Origin: Betaproteobacteria bacterium
GTDB taxonomy: Bacteria; Pseudomonadota; Gammaproteobacteria; Burkholderiales; Burkholderiaceae_C
Direction: 5' to 3'
NCBI GenBank assembly: GCA_009923505.1
Contig: RFTK01000004.1
Span: 1-59,960, forward strand
DNA: 59,960 nucleotides
The notes under the pieces were generated by a model. That model did not search any database. It was not told the origin of the DNA and worked only from the letters and a program-made list of their open reading frames with translations. Position 1 is the first letter of the stretch, and the number at the start of each line of letters is the position of its first letter. The translations under genes were made by a program, and so were the position numbers. Shown here one piece after another: positions 45,760-54,022 of the stretch.

Positions 45760-46794
45760 TCAGGCCGCCTTGTCCGCTTCGCTGGTGAACGAGTCTGCAA
45801 AAAACGCTTCTTCGGGCAAGCGGGCCTGGGCCACAAAATCGCGCTTGGCCGAGTCCACCATCACCGGCACGCCGCAGGCGTAAACCTCATGACCGGATAA
45901 ATCGGGCACGTCTTGCAGCACGGCCAGGTGCACGAACCCGGTGCGACCCGTCCAGTGGTCCTCGGGCAGCGCGTCGGACACCACCGGTACATAGCGCAAG
46001 TGTGGCATCTGTTGAAGTTGCTCCTGCACCCAGGCGTCCAGATACAAATCACTGGGACGACGCCCTCCCCAGTACAGGGTCGCCGGTCGGGTGATGCCTT
46101 GGGCCTGCATGTGTTCCAGGATGGCCTTGATGGGCGCAAAGCCTGTGCCCGAGGCCAGCAGCACCATCGGCTTGTCCGAGTCTTCACGCAGGAAGAAGCT
46201 GCCTTGCGGTGCTTCAATGCGCACAATGTCCTTGACCTTCAGGGTGCTGAACACCTGATCGGTGAAGAGACCACCCGGAAGATGGCGGATATGCAGGTCC
46301 ACCACCGGTGGCGTGCCCAGCGACTGCGGGGCATTGCCCATGGAGTAGCTGCGGCGCGAACCATCGCGCAGCAGCACGTCGAGGTACTGGCCGGCGTGAA
46401 ACGGAAAGGTCTCGCTGGCCGGCAGTTGCAAGCGCACGATCATCACATCGTGCGAGACGCGATCAAGCGAGAGCACGCGCGCGGGCATTTTGCGAATGGG
46501 GTATTGCCCGGCCTCAACCACCTGGCGCGATTCAAGTACCACGTCGCTGGTGGCGGTGGCGCAGCAGGTGAGCACAAAACCTTGCGTTTCTTCGTCCGCA
46601 CTCAGCGCCTTGGCCTGGTGTTCGCCATGCACCACCGAGCCGGAGATTTTTTTGCACTTGCACGAGCCACAGGCACCGTCCTTGCACCCGTAGGGCAAGC
46701 CAATGCCTTGGCGAAGGCCGGCTGCCAGCAGCGTTTCATCGGACTGGGCGTCGAATTCTCGTCCGCTGGGCTGCACGCTGATCTTGAAACTCAT
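45760..46794 (-). CDS. 2Fe-2S/FAD oxidoreductase (CDP-6-deoxy-glucoseen-reductase-like)
   Basis: This is a three-domain electron-transfer flavoprotein of 344 aa. The N-terminal plant-type ferredoxin has cluster cysteines in YGCKDGACGSCKC and a fourth Cys in FVLTCCATA. The FAD domain follows with SRRSYSMGNAP, and the NAD domain with LLASGTGFAPIKAILEHM. Burkholderiales orthologues are annotated as CDP-6-deoxy-delta-3,4-glucoseen reductase (AscD-like). No deoxysugar genes are nearby, so the partner oxygenase or acceptor is unknown. Confidence 0.88.
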   Translation of the reverse strand: MSFKISVQPSGREFDAQSDETLLAAGLRQGIGLPYGCKDGACGSCKCKKISGSVVHGEHQAKALSADEETQGFVLTCCATATSDVVLESRQVVEAGQYPIRKMPARVLSLDRVSHDVMIVRLQLPASETFPFHAGQYLDVLLRDGSRRSYSMGNAPQSLGTPPVVDLHIRHLPGGLFTDQVFSTLKVKDIVRIEAPQGSFFLREDSDKPMVLLASGTGFAPIKAILEHMQAQGITRPATLYWGGRRPSDLYLDAWVQEQLQQMPHLRYVPVVSDALPEDHWTGRTGFVHLAVLQDVPDLSGHEVYACGVPVMVDSAKRDFVAQARLPEEAFFADSFTSEADKAA

Positions 46795-46851
46795 CTTTCG
46801 GTATCCTTGGGGTTCTCAACACACGGCAGTTTGGCTGCCAACCTCTGAATT

Positions 46852-47775
46852 GTGCCCTCAAACCAGTCCCCTCTAGGCGCCTTGCCCGCCCGCTTCCGAC
46901 GCGAACGCGTCCTGATCGTGGGCTGCGGAGACGTGGGTCAGCGCGTGGCCAAGCCGTTGTCTCGGCGCGCGCGCGTGCTGGCCTTGACGTCTTCAGCGGC
47001 GCGCTGCGATGCCTTGCGGGCTTTGGGCGTGGTGCCGCTGGTGGGCAATCTGGACGATCCGTCCAGCCTGCGACGGCTGGCTGGTCTGGCCACCCGCGTG
47101 TTGCATCTGGCACCTCCGCCCGGCGAGGGCCTGGATGACCCCCGCACGCATGCCTTACTGGCGGCGTTGTCGCTTCGATCGGCGCCACGCGCGTTGGTCT
47201 ACGGCTCCACCAGTGGGGTGTATGGCGATTGCCAGGGCGCATGGGTCAGCGAGTCCAGACCCGTGGCACCTTTCACCCGACGAGCCATGCGTCGTGTCGA
47301 TGCCGAGGACGCAGTGCGGCATTGGGGCCGGCGTTGGGCGGGCGATGCGCGTGCGCTCATCCTGCGCATTCCCGGCATCTATGCGCCCGATCGTGCAGGC
47401 GGAACGCCGCGCGCGCGATTGCTGCGCGGCACACCGGTCCTGCAACGCGAGGACGATGTGTTCACCAACCACATCCACGCGGATGATCTGGCTCGGGCCT
47501 GCGACCTGGCGTTGTGGCGCACACGCGCTCAACGCGTGGTGCAGGTGTGTGACGAGTCCGATTTGCGGATGGGGGACTATTTCGACCTGGCCGCCGACCT
47601 GTACCAACTCCCCCGTCCGCAGCGTGTGGCCCGCAAAGCCGCTGAGGACACGCTGCCGCTCATGCTCTTGAGTTTCATGAGTGAATCCCGACGGCTGGAC
47701 AACACCCGCATGCGGCGCGAGTTGCGTGTGCGCTTGCGCTATCCCACCGTGCGTGAAGGCCTGGCCTCAACATGA
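46852..47775 (+). CDS. NAD-dependent epimerase/dehydratase-like protein
   Basis: This is an extended-SDR-type Rossmann protein of 307 aa from a GTG at 46852. The NAD(P) site is VLIVGCGDVGQRVAK near residue 22. A YGSTSGVYGD stretch follows (near 105-115), but the usual YxxxK is not obvious; FTRRAMRRVDAEDAVRHW stands in its place. It resembles small YeeZ/SdnK-like proteins of unknown substrate. It diverges from the flavin reductase gene with a 57-bp gap. Confidence 0.8.
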   Translation: MPSNQSPLGALPARFRRERVLIVGCGDVGQRVAKPLSRRARVLALTSSAARCDALRALGVVPLVGNLDDPSSLRRLAGLATRVLHLAPPPGEGLDDPRTHALLAALSLRSAPRALVYGSTSGVYGDCQGAWVSESRPVAPFTRRAMRRVDAEDAVRHWGRRWAGDARALILRIPGIYAPDRAGGTPRARLLRGTPVLQREDDVFTNHIHADDLARACDLALWRTRAQRVVQVCDESDLRMGDYFDLAADLYQLPRPQRVARKAAEDTLPLMLLSFMSESRRLDNTRMRRELRVRLRYPTVREGLAST

Positions 47776-47803
47776 CACAGGGGCCCGCGAGGGGCCCCTG
47801 TGT
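47775..47803. terminator. Strong hairpin between convergent genes
   Basis: ACACAGGGGCCC and GGGCCCCTGTGT form a perfect 12-bp stem with a 5-nt loop, starting at the last base of the epimerase-like stop. No T-run follows on either strand, so it may stop RNA decay or assist Rho rather than terminate alone. Confidence 0.6.
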
Positions 47804-47826
47804 GGAGAAGCGCAGAGGGCGGCGCT

Positions 47827-48810
47827 TCAATCGAGCTTGATGTTCGCCGACTTGATGGCCTGAGCCCAGGTGGCTGTCTCGCGCTCCAGCAGTTTGGTCA
47901 TCTCGGCCGGTGGCAGGAAGCGGGCCTCGACGCCAGCCTGATCAGCGCGCTGACGCGTCTCCGGTGACTCCATGCTGCGCTTGACGTCTTGCGACAACTT
48001 TTGAATCACCGCGGCAGGCGTTCCAGTGGGAACGTACAGCGCAACCCAGGACTCGAGTTCAAAATTTGGCAGACCGGCTTGTGCCACGGTTGGGACCTGG
48101 GGCAGTTGCGGATGCCGTGTCTTGCCCGTCACAGCCAGCGCTTTGAGCTTGCCGGCCAGCACATGACCCATCACCGAGGGGGGCGTGGTGATGAACACCT
48201 GCACCTGTCCGGCGAGCACATCTTGAATCGCCTGGCCAGAGCCTTTGTAGGGCACGTGGACCATGGCGGTGCCGGTTTGCTGCTCGAAGATTTCAGTGCC
48301 GATGTGCGAGACCGACCCGTTGCCCTGCGAGGCGTAGTTGATCTTGCCCGGGTTCTGCTTGGCGTAGGCAATGAACTCCTTGAGCGTGTTGGCGGGCACT
48401 GAGGGGTGGACAGCAATCACGTTGGTGGCCACGGTGATCAGGCCAATGGGGGTGAGGTCTTTCACGTCCCAAGGCAGCTTGTCCATCAAGATCGGGTTGG
48501 CGATGTGGTAGCCCGAGTACGACACCAAGACGGTGTAGCCATCCTTGGGCGAACGCGCCACCAGCTGGTAGGCCAGGTTGCCGCTGCCCCCCGGCTTGTT
48601 GTCCACCACCACCGGCTGACCGATGAAGCGAGCCAACGGCTCGGCGACCAGACGCGCCGAGGTGTCCACCAGGCCGCCGGGCGGGTTGGGGACCACCAGG
48701 GTGATGGACTTGGTGGGGAAACTCTGAGCCTGGGCCAAGGAGGCAGACAGACTCAGCAGCGAGGAGCCGATGAGCAAGGCGGTGCGACGGGACAGGGAGG
48801 AAACTTTCAT
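47827..48810 (-). CDS. Bug/TctC-family tripartite tricarboxylate binding protein
   Basis: This is a second periplasmic binding protein, 327 aa from the ATG at 48810. It has the signal peptide MKVSSLSRRTALLIGSSLL ending in AQAQ before SFPTKSITLVV. Family motifs are LVVPNPPGGLVDTSARLVAEP, VVVDNKPGGSGNLAYQLVA and VPYKGSGQAIQDVLAGQVQ. It lies downstream of an old yellow enzyme gene on the same strand. No membrane partner genes are adjacent. Confidence 0.91.
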   Translation of the reverse strand: MKVSSLSRRTALLIGSSLLSLSASLAQAQSFPTKSITLVVPNPPGGLVDTSARLVAEPLARFIGQPVVVDNKPGGSGNLAYQLVARSPKDGYTVLVSYSGYHIANPILMDKLPWDVKDLTPIGLITVATNVIAVHPSVPANTLKEFIAYAKQNPGKINYASQGNGSVSHIGTEIFEQQTGTAMVHVPYKGSGQAIQDVLAGQVQVFITTPPSVMGHVLAGKLKALAVTGKTRHPQLPQVPTVAQAGLPNFELESWVALYVPTGTPAAVIQKLSQDVKRSMESPETRQRADQAGVEARFLPPAEMTKLLERETATWAQAIKSANIKLD

Positions 48811-48862
48811 AGAGAAACTCGAAGGGAACAAAAAAGACGGAATCGGTGCGCAACAAGGTTCA

Positions 48863-48890
48863 CAAAGAAGACCGCTGCACAGCGGTCAAG
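48863..48890 (-). terminator. Terminator after the old yellow enzyme gene
   Basis: GACCGCTG-CA-CAGCGGTC forms an 8-bp stem which, on the minus strand, is followed by the T-rich TTCTTTG. It lies 6 bp after the gene's stop. Confidence 0.7.
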
Positions 48891-48893
48891 CGC

Positions 48894-50015
48894 TCAACGC
48901 ATACCAATATGAATTTTGCCGAAGATGGCTTGTACATCGCGCGGAATGCTGCGCCAGTAGGGCGGGCTGGCGGGCACCTGCCCCCCCAGGGCGGCAGCGG
49001 CTTCCCAGCCCCAATGTGGCTTGTACAGCGCGCTGCGGGCAATGGCCACCAGGTCAGCATCGCCACGTGCCAGGATGTCCTCGGCTTGTTGCGGTTCGGT
49101 GATCAGGCCCACGGCAATGGTGGTCAAGCCGGTGGCGGCCTTCACCTGTTGCGCAAACGGCACCTGGTAGTTGGGGCCGACCGGAATTTTTTGCTTCGAG
49201 GACACACCGCCACTGGAGATGTGGATGTAGTCGGCACCCGCCCCTTGGAGTCGGCGGGTGAGTTCAACAGTGTCGTCCGGGTTCCAGCCCCCCTCGACCC
49301 AGTCGGTGGCTGACAGGCGCACCCCCAGCACGCCATCGAACACGGCTCGAACACCCTGGAAGATGTCCATGAGCAATCGAACGCGGTTGTCAAACGACCC
49401 TCCGTAGGCATCGGTGCGCTGGTTGGACAAGGGAGACAGAAATTCGTGCAGCAAGTAGCCATGGGCACCATGCAGCTCGACGCCTTCCAACCCCATCGCC
49501 TGCAGTCGTCGGGCGGCGGCAATGAAGTCTTCTTGGATGGTCTGAATCTCAGCCGTGGTGAGTTCGCGCGGTGGCGGTTCATCGGGGAGTTGCGAAATGG
49601 CCGAGGGGGCCAGGGCTTGCCATCCGCCCTGATCTTGGGGAATCAGCATACCGCCGCGCCAGGGAACTTCGCTCGACGCTTTGCGTCCGGCGTGGCTGAG
49701 TTGCACGCACATCGGCAAGGGTGGCGCCAGTCGTCGCGCCCGTTGCAAGGTGTCGGCAAAAACGGCCATGGTCTGGTCGTCCCACAGGCCCAGGCAGCCG
49801 GGGGTGATGCGACCTTCAGCACTGACCGCCGTGGCTTCAATGATGACGAAAGACGCCCCACTGTTGAACAGATTGGCCCAGTGCATCAGGTGCCAATCGG
49901 TCGGTCGACCTTCCTCCGCAGAATACTGGCACATGGGTGCGATCACGAGCCGATTGGCCAGAGCGACGGTGCCCCGAGGGGGATGAAATTCCAGGGGAGA
50001 AAAAAGATGGCTCAT
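48894..50015 (-). CDS. NADH:flavin oxidoreductase (old yellow enzyme, YqjM/XenA type)
   Basis: This is an FMN TIM-barrel ene-reductase of 373 aa from the ATG at 50015 (MSHLFSPLEFH); the track start adds 27 unsupported codons. The N-terminal NRLVIAPMCQYSA has the Cys that tunes FMN in class III enzymes. The active-site pair is in ELHGAHGYLLHEFLSPLSNQR, which also binds FMN and the substrate. The C-terminus holds the phosphate-binding GLITEPQQAEDILARGDADLVAIAR. It reduces activated C=C bonds; the natural substrate is unknown. Confidence 0.93.
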   Translation of the reverse strand: MSHLFSPLEFHPPRGTVALANRLVIAPMCQYSAEEGRPTDWHLMHWANLFNSGASFVIIEATAVSAEGRITPGCLGLWDDQTMAVFADTLQRARRLAPPLPMCVQLSHAGRKASSEVPWRGGMLIPQDQGGWQALAPSAISQLPDEPPPRELTTAEIQTIQEDFIAAARRLQAMGLEGVELHGAHGYLLHEFLSPLSNQRTDAYGGSFDNRVRLLMDIFQGVRAVFDGVLGVRLSATDWVEGGWNPDDTVELTRRLQGAGADYIHISSGGVSSKQKIPVGPNYQVPFAQQVKAATGLTTIAVGLITEPQQAEDILARGDADLVAIARSALYKPHWGWEAAAALGGQVPASPPYWRSIPRDVQAIFGKIHIGMR

Positions 50016-50030
50016 GTGCAGTGCGCAAAA

Positions 50031-50036
50031 ATTATG
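50031..50036 (-). promoter_or_regulatory. Candidate -10 for the old yellow enzyme gene
   Basis: CATAAT on the minus strand lies 15 nt before the ATG at 50015, in the 38-bp gap after the upstream Bug gene. No clear -35 is seen, so read-through from the Bug gene is equally possible. Confidence 0.3.
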
Positions 50037-50053
50037 GGGTAAACGCTGGGGTG

Positions 50054-51052
50054 TTATTGGGGTTCGATCTTGGCGTCCTTGATGGCCTTGGCCCACTTGG
50101 CGGTCTCGCGGCGGTTGCGTTGCGCCAGGGCTTCAGGCGGGCCGGGATCGATCTCAAACCCGAGGGCGCTGAATTTTTCCTGGATGTCTTTGGAGTTTGC
50201 AGCGTCGTTGAGGGCCTTGTTCAGCTTGGCGATCACGTCAGGCGGCGTACCGGTCGGGGCAAACGTCGCAAAGTAAGCAATCAGCTCGTAATCCTTGACG
50301 CCGAGTGCTTCGTTGACCGTGGGCAATTCGGGAATGGCGGGCGAGCGCTTGGTGGATGTCACGGCCAGCCCGCGCACCTTGCCCGCCTTGACCTGGGGCA
50401 GCATGACCGCAAAGTCGGCGGTGAACATGTTCACCTGGCCACCGATCAGATCGGTCATGGCGGCTGGGCCGCTCTTGTAGGGTACGTGGGTCATGCTGAT
50501 ACCGGCGGTGTGGGCCAGCATTTCACTGGAGACCAACTGTGAGGTGCTGGCGCTGGCAAAGCTGATGGCACCAGGCTTGGCCTTGGCAGCGTCAACAAAC
50601 TCGCGCAGGGTTTTGTAGGGCAGGCTGGGGTTGACGCCCACAATCAAAGGCACCGAGCCCATGAACCCCACCGGCGCAAACGCGGTGTCCTGGTCGTACG
50701 GCAGCTTGTTCATCAGACTCTTGAGGGCGGCGTTGGTGCTGTTGGTGCCGATCAGCAGGGTGTAGCCGTCAGCGGGCGACTTCGCCACGGCGTCGGCCCC
50801 CAGCATGCCGTTCACGCCCGGTTTGTTCTCCACCACGATGGGTTGACCGAGTTGTTCGGACATCTTGGCGGCGAAGGCGCGGCCGATCTGGTCGGTGGCG
50901 CTGCCAGGTGCAAAGGGCACGATGGCCTTGATGGGCTTGGTGGGATAGGTCTGGGCCTGCAGGGGGCTTGCCAGCGTGAACGCAGCAAGCGCCAACGTGG
51001 CCAGCAAAGCCCGGTTGACCTGGGACGTCAAGAAACTGATGGAACGTGACAT
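50054..51052 (-). CDS. Bug/TctC-family tripartite tricarboxylate binding protein
   Basis: This is the third Bug protein of the window, 332 aa. The signal peptide covers about 1-34 (LLATLALAAFTLASPLQAQ), followed by TYPTKPIKAIVPFAPGSATDQIGRAF. Further motifs are IVVENKPGVNGMLGADAVA and VPYKSGPAAMTDLIGGQVNMF. It is followed 38 bp later by the old yellow enzyme gene, which may share its transcript. The ligand is unknown. Confidence 0.92.
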   Translation of the reverse strand: MSRSISFLTSQVNRALLATLALAAFTLASPLQAQTYPTKPIKAIVPFAPGSATDQIGRAFAAKMSEQLGQPIVVENKPGVNGMLGADAVAKSPADGYTLLIGTNSTNAALKSLMNKLPYDQDTAFAPVGFMGSVPLIVGVNPSLPYKTLREFVDAAKAKPGAISFASASTSQLVSSEMLAHTAGISMTHVPYKSGPAAMTDLIGGQVNMFTADFAVMLPQVKAGKVRGLAVTSTKRSPAIPELPTVNEALGVKDYELIAYFATFAPTGTPPDVIAKLNKALNDAANSKDIQEKFSALGFEIDPGPPEALAQRNRRETAKWAKAIKDAKIEPQ

Positions 51053-51130
51053 GGTGAGTGCCTTTGCGTCAAAGAAGGTTTTCGAACAGAAACCATCCTA
51101 GACGAAACCAGCCTGGTGTGCGCGGGTCAG

Positions 51131-51152
51131 GGCGTTGGTCTGAACCAACGCC
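51131..51152 (-). terminator. Hairpin downstream of tRNA-Leu
   Basis: GGCGTTGGT-CTGA-ACCAACGCC forms a 9-bp stem 17 bp beyond the tRNA 3' end. There is no T-run, so it may end the tRNA transcript with help or act in processing. Confidence 0.5.
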
Positions 51153-51168
51153 TGTGCGCCCCAGAGCC

Positions 51169-51256
51169 TGGTGCCGGAGGCCGGAATCGAACCGGCACGG
51201 TGTTTTGCACCGGCAGATTTTGAGTCTGCTGCGTCTACCAATTTCGCCACTCCGGC
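51169..51256 (-). tRNA. tRNA-Leu (anticodon CAA)
   Basis: The minus strand reads GCCGGAGTGGCGAAATTGG and folds to a full cloverleaf. The acceptor GCCGGAG pairs with CTCCGGC. The anticodon stem is GCAGA/TCTGC with loop CTCAAAA (anticodon CAA). A long variable arm CGGTG...CACCG marks a type II tRNA, and the T-loop is GGTTCGATTCC. The 3' CCA is encoded. Confidence 0.96.
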
Positions 51257-51272
51257 GGCGAGGGAAACCGGA

Positions 51273-51281
51273 ATTATGGCA
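51273..51281 (-). promoter_or_regulatory. Extended -10 for tRNA-Leu
   Basis: On the minus strand TGC is directly followed by CATAAT, ending 16 nt before the tRNA 5' end. It lies within 2 bp of the opposing cysM hexamer. Confidence 0.5.
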
Positions 51282-51285
51282 CAGT
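51277..51285 (+). promoter_or_regulatory. Extended -10-like element for cysM
   Basis: TGG followed by CACAGT ends 7 nt before the cysM ATG, so transcription may start at about the start codon. The G-run in between could alternatively act as a Shine-Dalgarno. Confidence 0.35.
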
Positions 51286-51292
51286 GGGGGGT

Positions 51293-52195
51293 ATGAATTA
51301 CCCGACCATTGAATCTGCCATCGGTCGAACACCTCTGGTGGCCCTGCAACGCATCGGTGCGAAGGAGAACGCAGCCCGTGGCAACGTTCTACTGGGCAAG
51401 CTCGAAGGGAACAACCCGGCGGGATCCGTCAAGGATAGGCCTGCATTGTCGATGATTCAGCGCGCACAAGAGCGCGATGACATTCGCCCAGGTGACACCC
51501 TGATCGAGGCCACCTCTGGCAACACGGGCATTGCCCTGGCCATGGCCGCGGCGATCAAGGGTTACCGCATGGTGCTGATCATGCCCGAGGATTTGTCGAT
51601 TGAGCGGGCCCAGACCATGAAGGCGTTCGGGGCCGAACTCATCCTCACACCCAAGAGCGGCGGCATGGAATACGCCCGCGACCTCGCCGAGCGCATGCAG
51701 CGAGACGGCAAAGGCCGGGTTCTGGACCAGTTTGCGAACACGGACAACCCGCGCATCCACTACGAGACCACCGGACCCGAGATCTGGCAAGACACCCAGG
51801 GGCGGGTGACGCACTTCGTGAGTGCCATGGGCACGACCGGCACCATCACGGGAGTGTCGCGCTACCTCAAGGAACAAAACCCGGCGGTGCGCATCGTGGG
51901 CGCTCAGCCCAGCGAGGGCTCGCGCATCCCGGGCATCCGCAAGTGGCCCGAGGAATACCTGCCCAGCATCTATGACGCCAAGGCGGTCGATGAACTGGTG
52001 TTGGTGAGCCAGGACGATGCCGAGGAGATGTGTCGTCGCCTGGCCCGCGAGGAAGGCATCTTCGCCGGCATCTCGGCGGCCGGTGCCTGCTGGGTGGCGC
52101 TGCAGATCGCCCAGCGAGTGGAAAATGCCACCATCGTGTTTATCGTGTGCGACCGCGGTGATCGCTACCTGTCGACCGGAGTGTTCCCCGCATGA
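51293..52195 (+). CDS. cysM: Cysteine synthase B (O-acetylserine sulfhydrylase)
   Basis: This PLP enzyme makes cysteine from O-acetylserine and sulfide or thiosulfate. The ATG at 51293 gives 300 aa, typical of CysM. The PLP lysine lies in NNPAGSVKDRPALSM (near 42). The phosphate loop is EATSGNTGIALAMAAA, and MGTTGTITGVSRYL follows near 180. It overlaps the Nudix gene by ATGA. A sulfur link with the TusA-like gene downstream is plausible. Confidence 0.95.
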   Translation: MNYPTIESAIGRTPLVALQRIGAKENAARGNVLLGKLEGNNPAGSVKDRPALSMIQRAQERDDIRPGDTLIEATSGNTGIALAMAAAIKGYRMVLIMPEDLSIERAQTMKAFGAELILTPKSGGMEYARDLAERMQRDGKGRVLDQFANTDNPRIHYETTGPEIWQDTQGRVTHFVSAMGTTGTITGVSRYLKEQNPAVRIVGAQPSEGSRIPGIRKWPEEYLPSIYDAKAVDELVLVSQDDAEEMCRRLAREEGIFAGISAAGACWVALQIAQRVENATIVFIVCDRGDRYLSTGVFPA

Positions 52196-52728
52196 ATGCC
52201 TTTCGCTTTTGCCCCTCCTGTGCCACGCCTCTGGAATTGCTGGCCCTGATGGAGGATGGCGGCCCCAAAGAACGCCTGCGTTGCGTGGGTTGTGGCTGGA
52301 CCCACTGGAACAACCCCACCCCGGTGCTGGCCGCGATTGTGCAGGTGGGCAACCAGATTCTGCTCGCGCGCAACGCTGCCTGGAAGGGGCGGCGGTTTGC
52401 GCTCATCACCGGTTTCATGGAGGCGGGTGAAACTCCGCAAGAAGGCATTCGCCGCGAGATTCAGGAGGAAACCAACCTCCACGCCACCGAGCTGAGTCTG
52501 GTCGGTGTGTACGAGTTCTTTCGCATGAACCAGGTCATCATTGCCTACCATGCCAAGGCCGAGGGCGAGATTCGTCTCTCGCCCGAGTTGGCCGAATACC
52601 AGCTCTACGATTTCAAGGATCTGGTGTGCTGGCCCGCCGGCACCGGCTATGCGCTGGCCGACTGGCTGCGCAGCAGCCAGGGCATTGACCCGCCTTTCAT
52701 GACCCAGGAAGAACGCGACCGTTTGTAA
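52192..52728 (+). CDS. Nudix hydrolase with N-terminal zinc ribbon
   Basis: This is a NudC-like pyrophosphohydrolase of 178 aa. A zinc ribbon at the N-terminus (CPSC near 6-9, CVGC near 32-35) is followed by the Nudix domain. The Nudix box reads GFMEAGETPQEGIRREIQEETNL, where the usual Gly near the end is Asn. E. coli NudC (NADH pyrophosphatase) is 257 aa, so this is a shorter relative. NAD(H) or related dinucleotides are likely but unproven substrates. It overlaps cysM by ATGA. Confidence 0.88.
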   Translation: MNAFRFCPSCATPLELLALMEDGGPKERLRCVGCGWTHWNNPTPVLAAIVQVGNQILLARNAAWKGRRFALITGFMEAGETPQEGIRREIQEETNLHATELSLVGVYEFFRMNQVIIAYHAKAEGEIRLSPELAEYQLYDFKDLVCWPAGTGYALADWLRSSQGIDPPFMTQEERDRL

Positions 52729-52741
52729 TCAGGTTCACGCC

Positions 52742-52969
52742 ATGCATATTGATCAGGAACTCGACACCCGTGGGCTGAACTGCCCGTTGCCCATTCTCAA
52801 GGCCAAAAAAGCGCTGACCGCGATGCAAAGCGGTCAGTTGTTGCGCGTGGTCGCTACCGACGCCGGCTCATTGCGAGACTTCACCGCCTTTGCCAAGCAA
52901 ACCGGTAACGAGCTGGTGGAGCAGCAGACCCAAGGCAACGAATTCATCCACGTGCTCAAGCGGCGATGA
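52742..52969 (+). CDS. TusA-family sulfurtransferase
   Basis: This small sulfur-carrier protein is 75 aa. The conserved motif DTRGLNCPLPILKAKKAL has the persulfide Cys14 and the CPxP box. Family members deliver sulfur for tRNA 2-thiouridine, molybdenum cofactor or sulfur metabolism. With cysM and a Nudix gene upstream it forms a short operon, so a sulfur-handling role is likely. True TusA assignment is not certain. Confidence 0.9.
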   Translation: MHIDQELDTRGLNCPLPILKAKKALTAMQSGQLLRVVATDAGSLRDFTAFAKQTGNELVEQQTQGNEFIHVLKRR

Positions 52970-53043
52970 ACCGCCGGGTGGTGAGGCTTGCGGCGCGGCC
53001 GTTTGTCGCCCTGCATCCTGCGCTGAGAAGCGCTTGGCCTCTC

Positions 53044-53922
53044 TCAGCGGCGCTGCGCCCAATAGGCCGTGAACTCCGCTCCCACCTCGGGGTGTTGCAG
53101 GGCCAGCTCCACAGTGGCTTGTAAGAAGCCCAGTTTGCTGCCGCAGTCGTAACGCTTGCCCTGGTAGGCATAGGCCAGCACTTGCTCGGTGCCAATCAGC
53201 CCCGCAATGCCATCGGTCAGCTGGATTTCCCCACCTGTCCCGCGGCCTCCCTGTCGAATGCGATCAAACACGCCGGGCGTCAACACATAGCGGCCGGCCA
53301 CGGCCCAGCGAGACGGGGCTTGGGCGGCTGCGGGCTTTTCCACCATTTGCTGCACATCGGTGAGGCCGCCAGGCAATGCAATGCCTGCCACGATACCGTA
53401 GCGGTGCACCTGGTCCTGTGGCACTTCCTGCACGGCCAAGACCGAGCCGCCGGTCCGCGCAAACACATCCACCATCTGGCGCAACACCCCAGGGCCCCCG
53501 GTTGGGCCGGTCATCAGGTCGTCGGCCAACAAGACGGCAAACGGTTCGGGCCCGACCAAGTGCTCGGCACACAACACCGCATGACCCAGACCCAGCGCGC
53601 GGGGCTGGCGCACGTACGAGCACAACATGTCGGCGGGTTGCACACTTCGCACCAGGTCGAGCAAGGCCTGCTTGCCCGCGCTCTCGAGTTCGGTCTCGAG
53701 TTCATAGGCTGTGTCGAAATGGTCTTCGATGGCGCGCTTGTTGCGGCCGGTCACGAAAATCATGTGACGAATGCCAGCCTCGTAGGCCTCCTCCACCGCG
53801 TACTGGATGAGTGGCTTGTCCACCACCGGCAGCATTTCCTTGGGTTGCGCCTTGGTGGCGGGCAAAAAGCGAGTGCCGAGTCCGGCAACAGGGAATACGG
53901 CTTTGGTGACAGGGGCGGTCAT
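53044..53922 (-). CDS. galU: UTP-glucose-1-phosphate uridylyltransferase
   Basis: GalU makes UDP-glucose for envelope polysaccharides. It is 292 aa, the family length. The nucleotide-binding N-terminus is [23 protein letters not shown], and later motifs are [29 protein letters not shown] and [10 protein letters not shown]. The C-terminal [22 protein letters not shown] is conserved. It converges with the TusA-like gene; a weak CGCTGAGA/TCTCAGCG inverted repeat overlaps the 3' end. Confidence 0.96.
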   Translation of the reverse strand: MTAPVTKAVFPVAGLGTRFLPATKAQPKEMLPVVDKPLIQYAVEEAYEAGIRHMIFVTGRNKRAIEDHFDTAYELETELESAGKQALLDLVRSVQPADMLCSYVRQPRALGLGHAVLCAEHLVGPEPFAVLLADDLMTGPTGGPGVLRQMVDVFARTGGSVLAVQEVPQDQVHRYGIVAGIALPGGLTDVQQMVEKPAAAQAPSRWAVAGRYVLTPGVFDRIRQGGRGTGGEIQLTDGIAGLIGTEQVLAYAYQGKRYDCGSKLGFLQATVELALQHPEVGAEFTAYWAQRR

Positions 53923-53941
53923 GGTGGCGGTGTGGGTTTTG

Positions 53942-53950
53942 AATGTCGCA
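53942..53950 (-). promoter_or_regulatory. Candidate extended -10 for galU
   Basis: On the minus strand TGC is followed by GACATT, ending 19 nt before the galU ATG. A TTGACT lies 13 bp further upstream, too close for a standard -35. Confidence 0.35.
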
Positions 53951-54022
53951 GGGTCCGAGGAGTCAAGGTGCGTGGCATGTGACCATCATAGTCAGGCCGC
54001 AACAGGCCGGCCCGACGGGTGT

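Noticed and set aside
53021-53049. The CGCTGAGA/TCTCAGCG inverted repeat between tusA-like and galU as a terminator
   Set aside because: It has a 13-nt loop, no T-run, and overlaps the galU stop, so it is too weak to call.
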